64,000 bases of DNA from Brevundimonas sp. SL130 (GCF_026625805.1 NZ_CP113064.1:2458657-2522656), one strand, 5' to 3'; numbered from the stretch's first letter, positions 52,582 through 62,190 are shown. Numbers and translations are program-made. Notes: generated by a model not told the origin, from the letters alone.

Positions 52582-53676
52582 TCACAGCGCGCCCAGCACC
52601 CGATTCACGTGCGCCATCTTGCGCCCCGGCCGCGCCTCGGTCTTGCCGTACAGGTGCAGGCGCTCATCCGCCTTAGCCGACAACACCCGCCACTCTTCGA
52701 CCTCATCGCCCAGCAGGTTCTTCATCTCGACGCGGGCGTGAGCCGCCGTGGGCCCCAGGGGCCAGCCGGCGACCGCGCGGATATGTTGCTCGAACTGGTC
52801 GCAGACGCAGCCGTCCTGGGTCCAGTGGCCGGTGTTGTGGACGCGGGGCGCGATCTCGTTGACCAGAAGCACGTCGTCGCCCCCCGCTACGGGAATCTCG
52901 AACAGCTCCACCCCCACGACGCCGACATAGTCCAGCCCGTCCAGGATCGCCTCGGCGATGGCGCGCGCGCGGACCTGGGTCTTCTCGTCCACCGTGGCCG
53001 GGGCCAGGGTGGTGCGAAGCACCCCACCCTCGTGCCGGTTCTCGCCGAGCGGATAGACCGCCATATGGCCGTCCCAGTCGCGCGCGGCGATGACCGACAG
53101 TTCGCGCACGAAGGTCGCCTTAGCCTCCAGAATCGCCGGACGGCCGCCCAGGCTTTCCAGGGCGGCGGGCGCGTCCTCGATGGTGTGGATCCAGACCTGA
53201 CCCTTGCCGTCATAGCCTTCGCGGCGGGTCTTCAGCAGGGCGGGCAGGCCCAGTTCCGTCAGCCCCACTACCAGGTCGTCCAGCGTATCGACCACGGCGA
53301 AGGCGACCGTCGGGGCGCCCACCGCGTTCAGAAAGGTCTTCTCATCCACCCGGTCCTGCGACACGCGCAGGGCCGTCGGTCCGGGCGCGACCAGGGCGCC
53401 GGCCTCGGCCAGGCGTTCGATGGAGGCGGCGGGCACATTCTCGAATTCGAAGGTCACGACATCGGCGGCCCGGCCCAGGGCCGTCAGGGCCTCGGGGTCG
53501 TCATAGGCGGCGACGATCTGGGCGGTGGAGACCCGTCCCGCCGGGCTGTTGGGCTCCGGATCCAGGATGACGACGTCGAAACCCAGCCTCGCCGCAGCCT
53601 GGCTCAGCATCCGGCCCAATTGGCCTCCGCCGAGGATGCCGAGGGTCGAACCGGGGGGAAGCGGAAGCGTGGGCAC
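52582..53676 (-). CDS. purK: N5-carboxyaminoimidazole ribonucleotide synthase
   Basis: PurK (364 residues) is the ATP-grasp enzyme that carboxylates aminoimidazole ribonucleotide to N5-CAIR in purine synthesis. The N-terminal GILGGGQLGRMLSQAAARLGF, the ATP-grasp segment LLKTRREGYDGKGQVWI and the C-terminal NEIAPRVHNTGHWTQDGCVCDQFEQHIRAVAGWPLG are typical. It starts with GTG at 53676 directly after the purE stop (TGAGTG), so the two are one operon and likely coupled. Confidence 0.96.
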   Translation of the reverse strand: MPTLPLPPGSTLGILGGGQLGRMLSQAAARLGFDVVILDPEPNSPAGRVSTAQIVAAYDDPEALTALGRAADVVTFEFENVPAASIERLAEAGALVAPGPTALRVSQDRVDEKTFLNAVGAPTVAFAVVDTLDDLVVGLTELGLPALLKTRREGYDGKGQVWIHTIEDAPAALESLGGRPAILEAKATFVRELSVIAARDWDGHMAVYPLGENRHEGGVLRTTLAPATVDEKTQVRARAIAEAILDGLDYVGVVGVELFEIPVAGGDDVLLVNEIAPRVHNTGHWTQDGCVCDQFEQHIRAVAGWPLGPTAAHARVEMKNLLGDEVEEWRVLSAKADERLHLYGKTEARPGRKMAHVNRVLGAL

Positions 53677-54168
53677 TCAGTCCTCGACGGTTTCGGCGAC
53701 AGAATCCGTCTGGGCGGCGCGGAAAGCGGCCAGCCGCTCCGCCAGAGCCTCGTCCGACAGAGCCAGGATCTGCGCGGCCAGTATGCCGGCGTTGGCGGCG
53801 CCCGCCTCGCCGATGGCCAGGGTCGCGACTGGAACCCCAGCCGGCATCTGCACGATGGACAACAGACTATCCATGCCCTTCAGGGCCTTGGACTGAACCG
53901 GCACGCCCAGCACCGGCAGTTCGGTCATGGAGGCGGCCATGCCCGGCAGGTGGGCGGCGCCCCCGGCCCCGGCGATGATGACCTTAAAGCCCGCCGCCTT
54001 GGCGCCAGTCGAGAACTCGACCAGTCGCTGGGGGGTGCGGTGCGCGCTGACGACCTTGGCCGTCCAGGCGACGCCCAATTGATCCAGTTTGTCGGCAGCC
54101 AGCTTCATAGTCGGCCAGTCCGAACGACTGCCCATGATGATCGCCACCGGCGTTGCGGAAGTCGCCAT
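53677..54168 (-). CDS. purE: N5-carboxyaminoimidazole ribonucleotide mutase
   Basis: PurE (163 residues) converts N5-CAIR to CAIR, the step after PurK. The typical core is [24 protein letters not shown] at about residues 9-32, then [29 protein letters not shown] and [34 protein letters not shown] start at the ATG at 54168; the longer frame adds 26 residues with no family match. Co-transcribed with purK. Confidence 0.96.
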   Translation of the reverse strand: MATSATPVAIIMGSRSDWPTMKLAADKLDQLGVAWTAKVVSAHRTPQRLVEFSTGAKAAGFKVIIAGAGGAAHLPGMAASMTELPVLGVPVQSKALKGMDSLLSIVQMPAGVPVATLAIGEAGAANAGILAAQILALSDEALAERLAAFRAAQTDSVAETVED

Positions 54169-54336
54169 ATCTTCAAGGCCCCTCGCGGAAAGGCCGCCCG
54201 TTACAGCACCCGGCGCACGCCCGCAACCGACCAGACCGGATTCCATACGGCGCAGCCTTCAATCCGGGGCGTTCACCCTCTAACATCGCCCTATCGCGCG
54301 TCCGGTTGAGTCGCGCCGCCGGAGCTTGCCTGCGCC

Positions 54337-54900
54337 GTGACCGACGTGGCCGAACACGACCTGACCGCCGAGATCGCGCGCCTGCGCGCCGAGCTGGACG
54401 ACTGGAAACAGCGCGCCGCTGCGGCCGAGGCGGCGGCGGATCACGACGTCCTGACCCCGGCCCTGAACCGGCGCGGCTTCATCGCGGCGCTTCAGCGGAC
54501 CATGGCCTATTGCCAGCGGCACGACGTGCCGGCGGTGCTGCTGTACCTCGACATGGATGGGTTCAAGGGTGTCAACGACCGTCTGGGCCATGCGGCTGGC
54601 GACGCCGCCCTGGTGGCCGTGGCACGGATGATGCTGGGGCATTTGCGCGAATCGGACGCCGTGGGTCGGCTGGGCGGCGACGAGTTCGCCTTGCTAATGC
54701 TGAACGCCGGCGTCGAGGAAGGCCGGGCCAAGGCGGGTCAGCTGGCCGAGGCGCTGAAGACCGAAGGCTTTGTCTGGAACGGCCAGCAGACCCCTCTGGG
54801 CGGCTCGTTCGGCGTCCGCGCCTGGGACGGCCATACCGACCCCGAAATCTGGCTGACCGAGGCCGACGCCGCCATGTGGGTGCGAAAGAAGGGGCGCTGA
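54337..54900 (+). CDS. Minimal diguanylate cyclase (GGDEF)
   Basis: This 187-residue protein should make cyclic di-GMP from two GTP. A short N-terminal coiled coil (AEIARLRAELDDWKQRAAAAEAAA) precedes one GGDEF domain: DVLTPALNRRGF, LYLDMDGFKGVNDRLGH, and the active-site GGDEF at 113-117. RESD at 104-107 matches the inhibitory I-site RxxD at the usual distance. No sensor or receiver domain is present, so activity would be set by dimerisation or expression. The start is a GTG at 54337. The coding end forms part of a hairpin with the bases after it. Confidence 0.85.
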   Translation: MTDVAEHDLTAEIARLRAELDDWKQRAAAAEAAADHDVLTPALNRRGFIAALQRTMAYCQRHDVPAVLLYLDMDGFKGVNDRLGHAAGDAALVAVARMMLGHLRESDAVGRLGGDEFALLMLNAGVEEGRAKAGQLAEALKTEGFVWNGQQTPLGGSFGVRAWDGHTDPEIWLTEADAAMWVRKKGR

Positions 54901-54908
54901 GGCCCCTT
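54889..54908. terminator. Bidirectional hairpin between GGDEF and GDSL genes
   Basis: AAGGGGC (54889-54895) pairs with GCCCCTT (54902-54908) around the GGDEF stop codon. On the minus strand TCTTTCG follows; on the plus strand CCCGCC follows. The convergent genes are only 22 bases apart, so the stem may serve both, mainly the minus-strand GDSL gene. Confidence 0.4.
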
Positions 54909-54922
54909 CCCCGCCTGCCGTC

Positions 54923-56728
54923 TTACAGGGGCAGCCGCAGCTGAATGCCGCCCATATGGCTGTCGGCATGTTCGCCGTAGCGACCGCGATAGGCGATCGT
55001 CACCTTGACCGGGCCCAGTGAACCCTCAACTCCGGCCGAGGCCATGAACTGGCCGCCGAACGGATCCTCGACCTCCCGCTCCAGAACCTGCGCGGGATTG
55101 TTGTAGATCCCGACGCGCACCGGATCGGAACTGTCGTCCAGCGCGTCGCGATAGCCGCCCTCGGCGAACAGGCCGAACCCGCCTATCTCCGCCTCGGCCC
55201 GCAGAGCAACCTCGCCGTTGATCGCCTTCATCTCGCGGTCTTCGTACTCGTACTGGGCGGCGACGCCCTGCTCCCAATAGCCGTCGACGTCGCTGGTGGC
55301 CCAGGTCACGGCGGCGCGGGGCGATAGGGCCACGCCCCCCATGTCGAACCACATGCCGCCCTGCAGTCGCGCGCCGCTGCTGAGGGCGCGCGTCTCAGCC
55401 GTGTGGACGATGGGGGCCAGGCTGGTGGTGCGTTCGATGTCGTCGATATTGTCGCGCGCCACCCCGACCGCCGCATTGACGAACAGGTCGCCCGAGCGCC
55501 AGCCGCCATACAGGTCCAGGCCGAAGCTCTCGACATTGAACGTCAGGGCCTGGCTCTCGACATCGGTCTTGCGCGCCGTGCCGGCCATGCCGAACCGCCA
55601 GTTCGCCGAGGGTCCGGCCTCAAGTGCGATCCGACCGCCCCAGCCGTCGCTGGACGATTCAGTGACCGCTCCCCGCGCGTCCGTGTCCACGCTGTCGACC
55701 ATGGCCGAGGCGGTGACCGCCACGCCCGCTTCCCAGGTTTCACGACCGGACAAGGCCTCGCTGGCCGCGTCCAGGGCGTCTTCCCGATGACGGAAGGTGG
55801 TTTCGCCCTGCAAGGCCGCCTGCGAACCGATATCGCCGTAATAGAGATAGTCGGTCGCCAGACGGGCGATGATCTGGTGCCCGGCTGCGGTCGGATGAAC
55901 ACCGTCGAAATAGAAGTAGGAGTTCGGGTTGGAGCAGACCGTCACCCCGTTGAAACAGGCCTGGGTGACATTGGTCAGACCGAACTGACCGGGATTGGCG
56001 GCCAGAGTGTCGCTGACCTTGAACAGGTCCATCAGGATGATGTTGCTGCCGGGCCGAGCGGCGGCCGTCGTGTTCAAACCCGTCAACAGACTTGAGTTGA
56101 ACGTCGTCACCGCATAGTCGGCCAGCGGCGCCGCAGCCGTGCCGCGAAATTGCGGCGTCAGGCTGAGCTTCGGCAGGTTGGTGACCAGTATGGTCCCCGC
56201 CCCCGCGCCGGCGACGCTGTTGACCAGGCTGTTGATGTTGGCGGCAGCCGTCGTCGCCACAGGAGTGATGGCCCCTACCGGACTGGCGGAGGCGCCGGCG
56301 GCAGGCAGCCCCTGGAAGATGTCATTGGCGCCGCCCAGGACGCTGACCAGGTCATTGGCACCGAAGGTCCCGCCCCGGCTGGTATAGGCCGCGAACTGGG
56401 TCAGCATGCCCGGCGGCGGGCCGACCGAGGCGTCGGTGCGGGCGCCCCCGAAGGCGTAGTTGATGCTGCCGCTGACGGAGCCGGTGAAATTGACTGCGTT
56501 AAAGCCCAGCAGTTCTGTGAACACCGGTCCGCTGGAAAAGCGGCCTTGATAATAAGGCGGCGAGGCCGGCTGCGTGCCGCCGGACGCCAGGTACAGATTG
56601 CCATTGTCGCTCAGGCTGTCGCCGAACACGACCAGGCGGTTGTAGGTCTGGGCCGAGGCCGAGCCCGCAAAGGCGCAGGCGGCGACGACCAGGGCGGCGA
56701 CGGCGCCGCCGGTGAGATAGCGTGACAT
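54923..56728 (-). CDS. GDSL-family autotransporter esterase
   Basis: This 601-residue protein pairs an N-terminal GDSL esterase domain with a C-terminal autotransporter barrel, like the EstA-type surface esterases. A signal peptide ends near ASAQ. Block I is FGDSLSDNGN at about 35-44 (catalytic Ser in GDSL); GGANDIF is block III; FYFDGVHPTAAGH supplies the catalytic Asp and His. Residues about 330-601 form the barrel, ending in LRLPL rather than the usual Phe or Trp. The ATG at 56728 follows GGGAGGAAAC. It would display an esterase on the cell surface. Confidence 0.9.
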   Translation of the reverse strand: MSRYLTGGAVAALVVAACAFAGSASAQTYNRLVVFGDSLSDNGNLYLASGGTQPASPPYYQGRFSSGPVFTELLGFNAVNFTGSVSGSINYAFGGARTDASVGPPPGMLTQFAAYTSRGGTFGANDLVSVLGGANDIFQGLPAAGASASPVGAITPVATTAAANINSLVNSVAGAGAGTILVTNLPKLSLTPQFRGTAAAPLADYAVTTFNSSLLTGLNTTAAARPGSNIILMDLFKVSDTLAANPGQFGLTNVTQACFNGVTVCSNPNSYFYFDGVHPTAAGHQIIARLATDYLYYGDIGSQAALQGETTFRHREDALDAASEALSGRETWEAGVAVTASAMVDSVDTDARGAVTESSSDGWGGRIALEAGPSANWRFGMAGTARKTDVESQALTFNVESFGLDLYGGWRSGDLFVNAAVGVARDNIDDIERTTSLAPIVHTAETRALSSGARLQGGMWFDMGGVALSPRAAVTWATSDVDGYWEQGVAAQYEYEDREMKAINGEVALRAEAEIGGFGLFAEGGYRDALDDSSDPVRVGIYNNPAQVLEREVEDPFGGQFMASAGVEGSLGPVKVTIAYRGRYGEHADSHMGGIQLRLPL

Positions 56729-57019
56729 ATGTTTCCTCCCACGGTCGTCGTGTGTCGCGACCGTTACAATGGAGGATGCGCCACTCTGCCGCGAGCGCAA
56801 GATGCCGCTAGGGAAGCATTCAACCAAATACGCCGGGTATAGGACGCTTATTCCCGACCAACACTCGCCGCCGCCCCTGTCTATCGCCGGTTTAGAGCAG
56901 GTTCAGATCGGCAGGATCGCCGTCTCGAACGCGCGTTTCAACTCGTGGGCGGCGAAGGTCTGGGCCGCTTGTTCCCCGACCGCTTGACTTGGAGCCGGAG
57001 TCGGTGGCTTAGGTCGGTT
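56729..57019. promoter_or_regulatory. Divergent control region, with a likely gcv promoter
   Basis: This gap holds the GDSL promoter on the minus strand and the gcv promoter on the plus strand. TTGACT at 56984-56989 and a GCTTAG-like -10 at 57007-57012 (17-base spacing) would start transcription about 57018, right at the riboswitch. No open frame here is supportable. An AT-rich stretch near 56815-56835 may belong to the GDSL promoter. Confidence 0.45.
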
Positions 57020-57228
57020 GCTCTCGCGGGAGAGTTCGAGACGGTTTTCCAGGCTTGGGAAATCGGCCTCGACGCCGAAGGCGCAACCGCCCCGGAAACG
57101 CTCAGGCAAACGGACCGCGACAGCATACGGACGCTGGAAAGTCGCTCTTTAAGGGCGCGCCGACGGAGCAAGGCGACATGATTTGGTCGCCGGAATCTCT
57201 CAGGCTTCAGGACAGCGGGGGCGCGAAG
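57020..57228 (+). promoter_or_regulatory. Tandem glycine riboswitch
   Basis: Two aptamers lie in tandem ahead of gcvT. The first runs from about 57020 to 57117 with CTCTCGCGGGAGAG (P1 region), GCCGAAGGCGCAACCGCCCC and GGAAACGCTCAGGCAAA. The second runs from about 57130 to 57225 with GCCGACGGAGCAAGGCGA and CCGGAATCTCTCAGGC. The core words GCCGA-x-GG-x-GCAA and GGAA-x-CTCAGGC are those of the known glycine class. In this class glycine binding usually turns on gcv expression; the expression platform here was not resolved. Confidence 0.92.
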
Positions 57229-57272
57229 ACGGCGGAGCTCCGCCACCAAACGCGACCGTGAAAGCCTGAACC

Positions 57273-58385
57273 ATGACCGACCAAGCTCTGAAGACCACGC
57301 CTCTGAACGCCGCGCACCGCGCCCTGGGGGCCCGCATGGTGGGCTTCGGCGGCTATGACATGCCGGTTCAGTATGAGGGTGTCCTGGCCGAGCACCGCTG
57401 GACCCGCGAACACGCCGGCCTGTTCGACGTGTCGCACATGGGCCAGTGCAAGATCACCGGCGAGGACGCCACCGCCCAGTTCGAACGTTTCGTGCCCGGC
57501 GACTATGAAATCCTGAAGGCCGGCAAACAGAAATACTCCCTGCTGCTGAACGACAAGGGCGGCATCATCGACGACCTGATGGCCGGCCGCCCCGACCACG
57601 ACGGCCTGTTCGTCGTCGTCAACGCCGGCAATAAGGACAAGGACTTCGCCTTCTGGAGCGCAAACCTCGAAGGCGACGCCAAGCTGACGGTGCTGGACCG
57701 CGCCCTGATCGCCATCCAGGGACCGGAGGCCGCCGAGGTCATGGCCGCGCACGAGCCGATCCTGGCCGAAATGGGCTTCATGGAATGCGCCCGCCTGATG
57801 CTGTTCGGCGCCGACTGCTACGTCTCGCGCTCGGGCTATACCGGCGAAGACGGCTATGAGATTTCGGTCCCGGCCGACCAGGCCGAGCGCATCTGGAACA
57901 CCATCCTGGAGGACGCCCGCGTCAAGCCGATCGGCCTGGGCGCACGCGACAGCCTGCGGCTCGAAGCCGGCCTGCCGCTGCACGGCCATGACATCGACCC
58001 GACGACCTCGCCGGTCGAAGGGGCGCTGACCTTCGCCCTGTCCAAGTCGCGCAAGGAGCGCGCGGACTTCAACGGCGCCGACCGCATCCTGAAGGAACTG
58101 GCCGACGGTCCTTCGCGCGTCCGCATCGGTCTGATCGTCAAGGAAGGCGCCCCGGCCCGCGAAGGCGCCGAGATCGCCGACATGGACGGCAACGTCATCG
58201 GCAAGGTCACCTCGGGCGGCCCCTCCCCCACCCTGGGCAAGAACATCGCCATGGGCTTCGTGCCGCCGGCCTATGCCGCGCTGGGCGCGGACCTGAAGGT
58301 CATCGTGCGCGGCAAGACCGCCGCCGCCGAAGTCGTCGCCATGCCCTTCGTGGCGCAACGCTATTACCGGAAGCCGAAGGCCTGA
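57273..58385 (+). CDS. gcvT: Glycine cleavage system T protein (aminomethyltransferase)
   Basis: GcvT (370 residues) transfers the methylene group from the lipoyl arm of GcvH to tetrahydrofolate, releasing ammonia. The N-terminal AHRALGARMVGFGGYDMPVQYEGVLAEHRWTREHAGLFDVSHMGQ, the central GYTGEDGYEISVP and the RDSLRLEAGLPLHGHDIDPTTSPVEGALTFAL segment are typical. It is first of the gcvT-gcvH-gcvPA-gcvPB cluster, 44 bases past the riboswitch. Confidence 0.97.
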   Translation: MTDQALKTTPLNAAHRALGARMVGFGGYDMPVQYEGVLAEHRWTREHAGLFDVSHMGQCKITGEDATAQFERFVPGDYEILKAGKQKYSLLLNDKGGIIDDLMAGRPDHDGLFVVVNAGNKDKDFAFWSANLEGDAKLTVLDRALIAIQGPEAAEVMAAHEPILAEMGFMECARLMLFGADCYVSRSGYTGEDGYEISVPADQAERIWNTILEDARVKPIGLGARDSLRLEAGLPLHGHDIDPTTSPVEGALTFALSKSRKERADFNGADRILKELADGPSRVRIGLIVKEGAPAREGAEIADMDGNVIGKVTSGGPSPTLGKNIAMGFVPPAYAALGADLKVIVRGKTAAAEVVAMPFVAQRYYRKPKA

Positions 58386-58404
58386 CCGCCCTCTCTTTCC
58401 GCCA

Positions 58405-58502
58405 CCCTAGGCCTTGTGCCTAGGGTCCATAAACACCGACGCCCGCCGTCGGATCACGACTTTCGACACCGAGAGTCTGGATCCTAGGCACAAGGCCTAG
58501 GA
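58405..58502. repeat. Palindromic repeat between gcvT and gcvH
   Basis: CCTAGGCCTTGTGCCTAGG (58406-58424) is the exact reverse complement of 58483-58501. Each arm is itself nearly palindromic, so the RNA could fold either as two local hairpins or one long stem. The segment between them (GGTCCATAAACACCGACG and onward) resembles the repeat after gcvPB at 62108-62170, so both belong to one dispersed family. Confidence 0.8.
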
Positions 58503-58556
58503 TGACGAGTTTAAACATCGGGCCGCTTGCGGGCGGGTCTTGCGAGGATAGTACAG

Positions 58557-58922
58557 ATGAAGTTCACCAAGGATCACGAGTGGGTCAGCCTGGACGGCGA
58601 CATCGCCACCGTGGGCATCTCGAAACACGCCGCCGACGCCCTGGGCGACGTGGTGTTCGTGGAAGTGCCTGAGGTCGGCAAGACCGTCGCCAAGGGCGCC
58701 AGCTTCGCTGTAGTCGAGAGCGTCAAGGCGGCGTCCGACGTCTACGCCCCCGTCTCGGGCGAAGTGGTCGAGGCCAATGACGCCCTGTCGACCGCTCCGG
58801 AAACCGTCAACGCCGCCCCGGAAGGCGACGGCTGGTTCGCCAAGATCAAGGTGTCGGACGCCGCGGAGCTGGACGCCCTGATGGACCGGGCCGCCTACGA
58901 CGAGTTCCTAAAGACCCTCTGA
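58557..58922 (+). CDS. gcvH: Glycine cleavage system H protein
   Basis: GcvH (121 residues) carries the lipoyl arm between P, T and L proteins. The typical opening is [41 protein letters not shown]; the lipoyl Lys is Lys57 in [14 protein letters not shown]. The ATG at 58557 follows GCGAGGATAG. The longer frame begins inside the upstream repeat and is not H protein. Second gene of the gcv cluster, 171 bases past gcvT because of the repeat between. Confidence 0.97.
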   Translation: MKFTKDHEWVSLDGDIATVGISKHAADALGDVVFVEVPEVGKTVAKGASFAVVESVKAASDVYAPVSGEVVEANDALSTAPETVNAAPEGDGWFAKIKVSDAAELDALMDRAAYDEFLKTL

Positions 58923-58940
58923 GTTTCACGACGCGCCCTT

Positions 58941-59135
58941 TGTCATCCCGGCCGAAGCGAAGCGGAGAGCCGGGACGGACAGGGCGCCAGCTTTCCTTGT
59001 CCCGAAGAGCGAAGCTCATCCGGGACACACGCCGACCGACCTCCCGTTGTCCCGGTTCAGCCCTTCAGGCCGACCGGGACGGAAACATTAAAAGCCCCCG
59101 TCCCGGCTCTCCGCTTCGCTTCGGCCGGGATGACA
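58941..59135. repeat. 38-bp inverted repeat between gcvH and gcvPA
   Basis: The arm at 58941-58978 (starting TGTCATCCCGGCCGAAGCGA) is an exact reverse complement of 59098-59135. The 119-base interval holds more short CCCGG/CCGGG pairs. The arm is a typical dispersed palindromic unit of alphaproteobacteria, here as two opposed copies around a spacer. Transcribed, it would form a very stable hairpin inside the gcv operon. Confidence 0.85.
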
Positions 59136-59155
59136 AGCGGAATGTGAACTGAACC

Positions 59156-60502
59156 ATGCGTTATCTCCCCCTGACGCCCGACGACCGCACGGCGATGCTC
59201 GCCGCCATCGGCGCGAAATCGATCGACGACCTGTTCGTAGACGTGCCCGAGGCGGCGCGGCTGGACGGGCCGGTGGACCTGCCCCGCGTGGCCGGCGAGA
59301 TGGAGGTCGAACGCGCCCTGTCCGCCATGGCCGCCAAGAACGCCACGGCCGGCGCAACGCCCTTCTTCTGCGGCGCAGGGGCCTATAAGCACCACGTCCC
59401 AGCGACGGTGGACCACATCATTCAGCGGTCGGAGTTCCTGACCAGCTACACCCCCTATCAGCCGGAAATCGCGCAAGGGACCCTACAGTACCTGTACGAG
59501 TTCCAGACCCAGGTCGCGAACCTGACCGGCATGCCGGTGGCCAACGCCTCCCTCTATGACGGCTCGACCGCCATGGCCGAGGGCGTGCTGATGGCGACCC
59601 GCGTGACCCGCCGCAACAAGGCGGTGATCTCGGGCGGCGTCCACCCCCACTACGTCAAGGCGACCGAGACCGTGGTCCACGCCGTCGGCGTCGAGACCCA
59701 GGTTCTGGCCCCGGCCTTCGACGCCGAGGCCGCCGTGATCGACCAGATCGGTCCGGACACCGCCTGCGTCGTCGTCCAGACCCCGAACGTCTTCGGCACG
59801 GCGACGGATGTCACCAAGATCGCCGAGGCCGCGCACGCCGCCGGCGCCCTGCTGATCGTCGTGGTCACAGAAGCCGTGTCCATGGGCCTGCTCAAGTCGC
59901 CCGGCGAGATGGGCGCGGACATCGTCGCGGCCGAGGGCCAGTCGATCGGCAACGCCCTGAACTTCGGCGGTCCCTATGTCGGCCTGTTCGCCACCCGCGA
60001 AAAGCTGATCCGCCAGATGCCCGGCCGCCTGACGGGGGAGACCGTGGACGCCGACGGCGAGCGCGGCTTTGTCCTGACCCTGTCCACACGCGAGCAGCAT
60101 ATCCGCCGCGACAAGGCGACGTCGAACATCTGCACCAATTCCGGCCTCTGCACCCTGGCCTTCACCATCCACATGAGCCTGCTGGGCGAGACGGGGCTGC
60201 GCAAACTGGCCCTGCTGAACCACGAGAAGGCCGTGGCCACGCGCGACGCCCTGGCGGCCATTCCGGGCGTCGAGATCCTGACTGACCGCTTCTTCAATGA
60301 GTTCGCGGTGCGCCTGCCCAAGAATGCGGCCGAGGTCGTGGATACGCTTGCCGGGCATCATCTGCTGGCCGGCGTGCCCTACAGCCGTCTGGCGCCCGAT
60401 GCGGGGATGGATGACGTCCTGCTGGTCGCCGCGACCGAGACCACCCTGGATGTGGACATCCAGATCCTGGCCAAAGCGCTTACCCAAGTCCTCGGCGCCT
60501 AA
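59156..60502 (+). CDS. gcvPA: Glycine dehydrogenase (decarboxylating) subunit 1
   Basis: GcvPA (448 residues) is the first half of the split P protein. It forms a heterotetramer with GcvPB, in which the active site lies between the subunits. Typical parts are [81 protein letters not shown], and the C-terminal [23 protein letters not shown]. This subunit lacks the PLP lysine, as usual. It is 12 bases before gcvPB. Confidence 0.96.
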   Translation: MRYLPLTPDDRTAMLAAIGAKSIDDLFVDVPEAARLDGPVDLPRVAGEMEVERALSAMAAKNATAGATPFFCGAGAYKHHVPATVDHIIQRSEFLTSYTPYQPEIAQGTLQYLYEFQTQVANLTGMPVANASLYDGSTAMAEGVLMATRVTRRNKAVISGGVHPHYVKATETVVHAVGVETQVLAPAFDAEAAVIDQIGPDTACVVVQTPNVFGTATDVTKIAEAAHAAGALLIVVVTEAVSMGLLKSPGEMGADIVAAEGQSIGNALNFGGPYVGLFATREKLIRQMPGRLTGETVDADGERGFVLTLSTREQHIRRDKATSNICTNSGLCTLAFTIHMSLLGETGLRKLALLNHEKAVATRDALAAIPGVEILTDRFFNEFAVRLPKNAAEVVDTLAGHHLLAGVPYSRLAPDAGMDDVLLVAATETTLDVDIQILAKALTQVLGA

Positions 60503-60514
60503 GGGATACTGACC

Positions 60515-62083
60515 ATGAGCACCATGAACACTGTCGGCCGCCCGACCGCCCCGAACCAAGTCCAAACCAAGCCCGCCACCCTGACCGGCGGCCGCGGCCT
60601 GTTGCAGAACGAAGCCCTGATCTTCGAGGGCGACGGCTGGGGCAAGACCGGCGTCGATCTGCCGGAACCCAAGACGGACGGCTCCGACCTGGGCGACCTG
60701 GTCCGCAAGGATCCGATCGGCCTGCCCGGTCTGTCGGAGCCCGAGGCCATGCGCCACTATGTGCGGCTGAGCCAGAAGAACCACGCCATCGACCTGGCCA
60801 TCTATCCGCTGGGCTCGTGCACGATGAAGCATAACCCGCGCCTGAACGAGAAGATGGCGCGCCTGGCCGGCTTCTCGGACATCCACCCGCTGCAGCCGAT
60901 CTCGACGGTGCAGGGCGCGCTGGAGCTGATGGATACGCTGGCCCACTGGCTGAAGACCCTGACCGGCATGCCCGCCGTCGCCCTGTCGCCCAAGGCGGGC
61001 GCGCACGGCGAACTGTGCGGCCTGATGGCCATCCGCGCCGCCCACGAGGCCTCGGGCCAGCATGAGAAGCGCCGCAAGGTGCTGGTGCCCACCAGCGCCC
61101 ACGGCACCAACCCGGCCACCGCCGCCTTCGTCGGCTACACCGTCGTCGAGGTCGCCCAGACCGAGGACGGCCGCGTGGACGTGGCCGACCTGGCGTCGAA
61201 GCTGGGCGACGACGTGGCCGCCATCATGGTGACCAACCCCAACACCTGCGGCCTGTTCGAGCGCGACATCCTGGAGATCAGCCGCCTGACGCACGCGGCC
61301 GGCGCCTACTTCTACTGCGACGGGGCCAACTTCAACGCCATCGTCGGCCGGGTTCGTCCGGGCGACCTGGGCGTGGATGCGATGCACATCAACCTCCACA
61401 AGACCTTCTCGACGCCGCACGGCGGCGGTGGTCCGGGCGCGGGTCCGGTGGTGCTGTCGGAGGCCCTGGCGCCCTTCGCGCCGGCGCCCTGGGTCGTGCA
61501 CGACGACAACGGCTACCGCCTGATCGAGCGCGAGGAAGACGATGCCGAGCAGGCCTTTGGCCGTCTGTGCGCCTTCCAGGGCCAGATGGGCATGTATGTG
61601 CGCGCCCTGTCCTACATGATGAGCCACGGCGCCGACGGCCTGCGTCAGGTGGCCGAGGATGCGGTGCTGAACGCCAACTACATCAAGGCCCGCCTGTCGG
61701 ACCTGATGTCGGCGGCCTTCCCAGACGGCCCCTGCATGCACGAGGCCCTGTTCGACGACGAGTGGCTGAAGGGCACGGACATCACCACGCTGGACTTCGC
61801 CAAGGCGATGATCGACGAGGGCTTCCACCCGATGACCATGTATTTCCCCCTGGTCGTCCACGGGGCCATGCTGATCGAGCCGACCGAGACCGAGTCGAAG
61901 GCCGAGCTGGACCGCTTCATCCACGCGATGCGCCTGCTGGCCGAGGCCGCGAAGGCCGGCGACGTCGATCGCTTCAAGGGCGCGCCCTTCCACGCCCCGC
62001 TGAAACGCCTGGACGAGACCCGCGCCGCCCGCTCGCCGGTGCTGCGCTGGACCGCGCCGGAAGGGTCGAACCAGGCGGCGTAA
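60515..62083 (+). CDS. gcvPB: Glycine dehydrogenase (decarboxylating) subunit 2
   Basis: GcvPB (522 residues) is the PLP-bearing half of the P protein, which decarboxylates glycine and loads the aminomethyl group onto GcvH. The PLP lysine is Lys296 in MHINLHKTFSTPHGGGGPG. Other family parts are YPLGSCTMKHNPRLNEKMARLAGF, VPTSAHGTNPATAA and FCAFQGQMGMYVRALSYMM-like. Last gene of the cluster; the L protein gene is not in the window. Confidence 0.96.
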   Translation: MSTMNTVGRPTAPNQVQTKPATLTGGRGLLQNEALIFEGDGWGKTGVDLPEPKTDGSDLGDLVRKDPIGLPGLSEPEAMRHYVRLSQKNHAIDLAIYPLGSCTMKHNPRLNEKMARLAGFSDIHPLQPISTVQGALELMDTLAHWLKTLTGMPAVALSPKAGAHGELCGLMAIRAAHEASGQHEKRRKVLVPTSAHGTNPATAAFVGYTVVEVAQTEDGRVDVADLASKLGDDVAAIMVTNPNTCGLFERDILEISRLTHAAGAYFYCDGANFNAIVGRVRPGDLGVDAMHINLHKTFSTPHGGGGPGAGPVVLSEALAPFAPAPWVVHDDNGYRLIEREEDDAEQAFGRLCAFQGQMGMYVRALSYMMSHGADGLRQVAEDAVLNANYIKARLSDLMSAAFPDGPCMHEALFDDEWLKGTDITTLDFAKAMIDEGFHPMTMYFPLVVHGAMLIEPTETESKAELDRFIHAMRLLAEAAKAGDVDRFKGAPFHAPLKRLDETRAARSPVLRWTAPEGSNQAA

Positions 62084-62107
62084 GACGGCGCGGATGTGTC
62101 TCGTCAT

Positions 62108-62170
62108 CCTAGGATCCATACCCCGGCGGCGGCGACGTCCCGCTTCCAGACCGAGGGTATGGGTCCCAGG
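62108..62170. repeat. Imperfect inverted repeat after gcvPB
   Basis: CCTAGGATCCATACCC (62108-62123) pairs with GGGTATGGGTCCCAGG (62155-62170) at 14 of 16 positions. GTCATCCTAGG opens it. Its spacer and ends align with the repeat at 58405-58502, so it belongs to that family. It lies at the end of the gcv operon and might help terminate or protect the transcript, though no T run follows. Confidence 0.65.
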
Positions 62171-62190
62171 TGTTGCGTGTGGAGAGCGGC

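Noticed and set aside
59483..62119. An 878-codon open frame antisense to gcvPA and gcvPB, and a 664-codon one at 21965-23959 antisense to the first M61 gene
   Set aside because: They mirror the codon bias of the true genes, have no recognisable domain and lie over clear enzymes.
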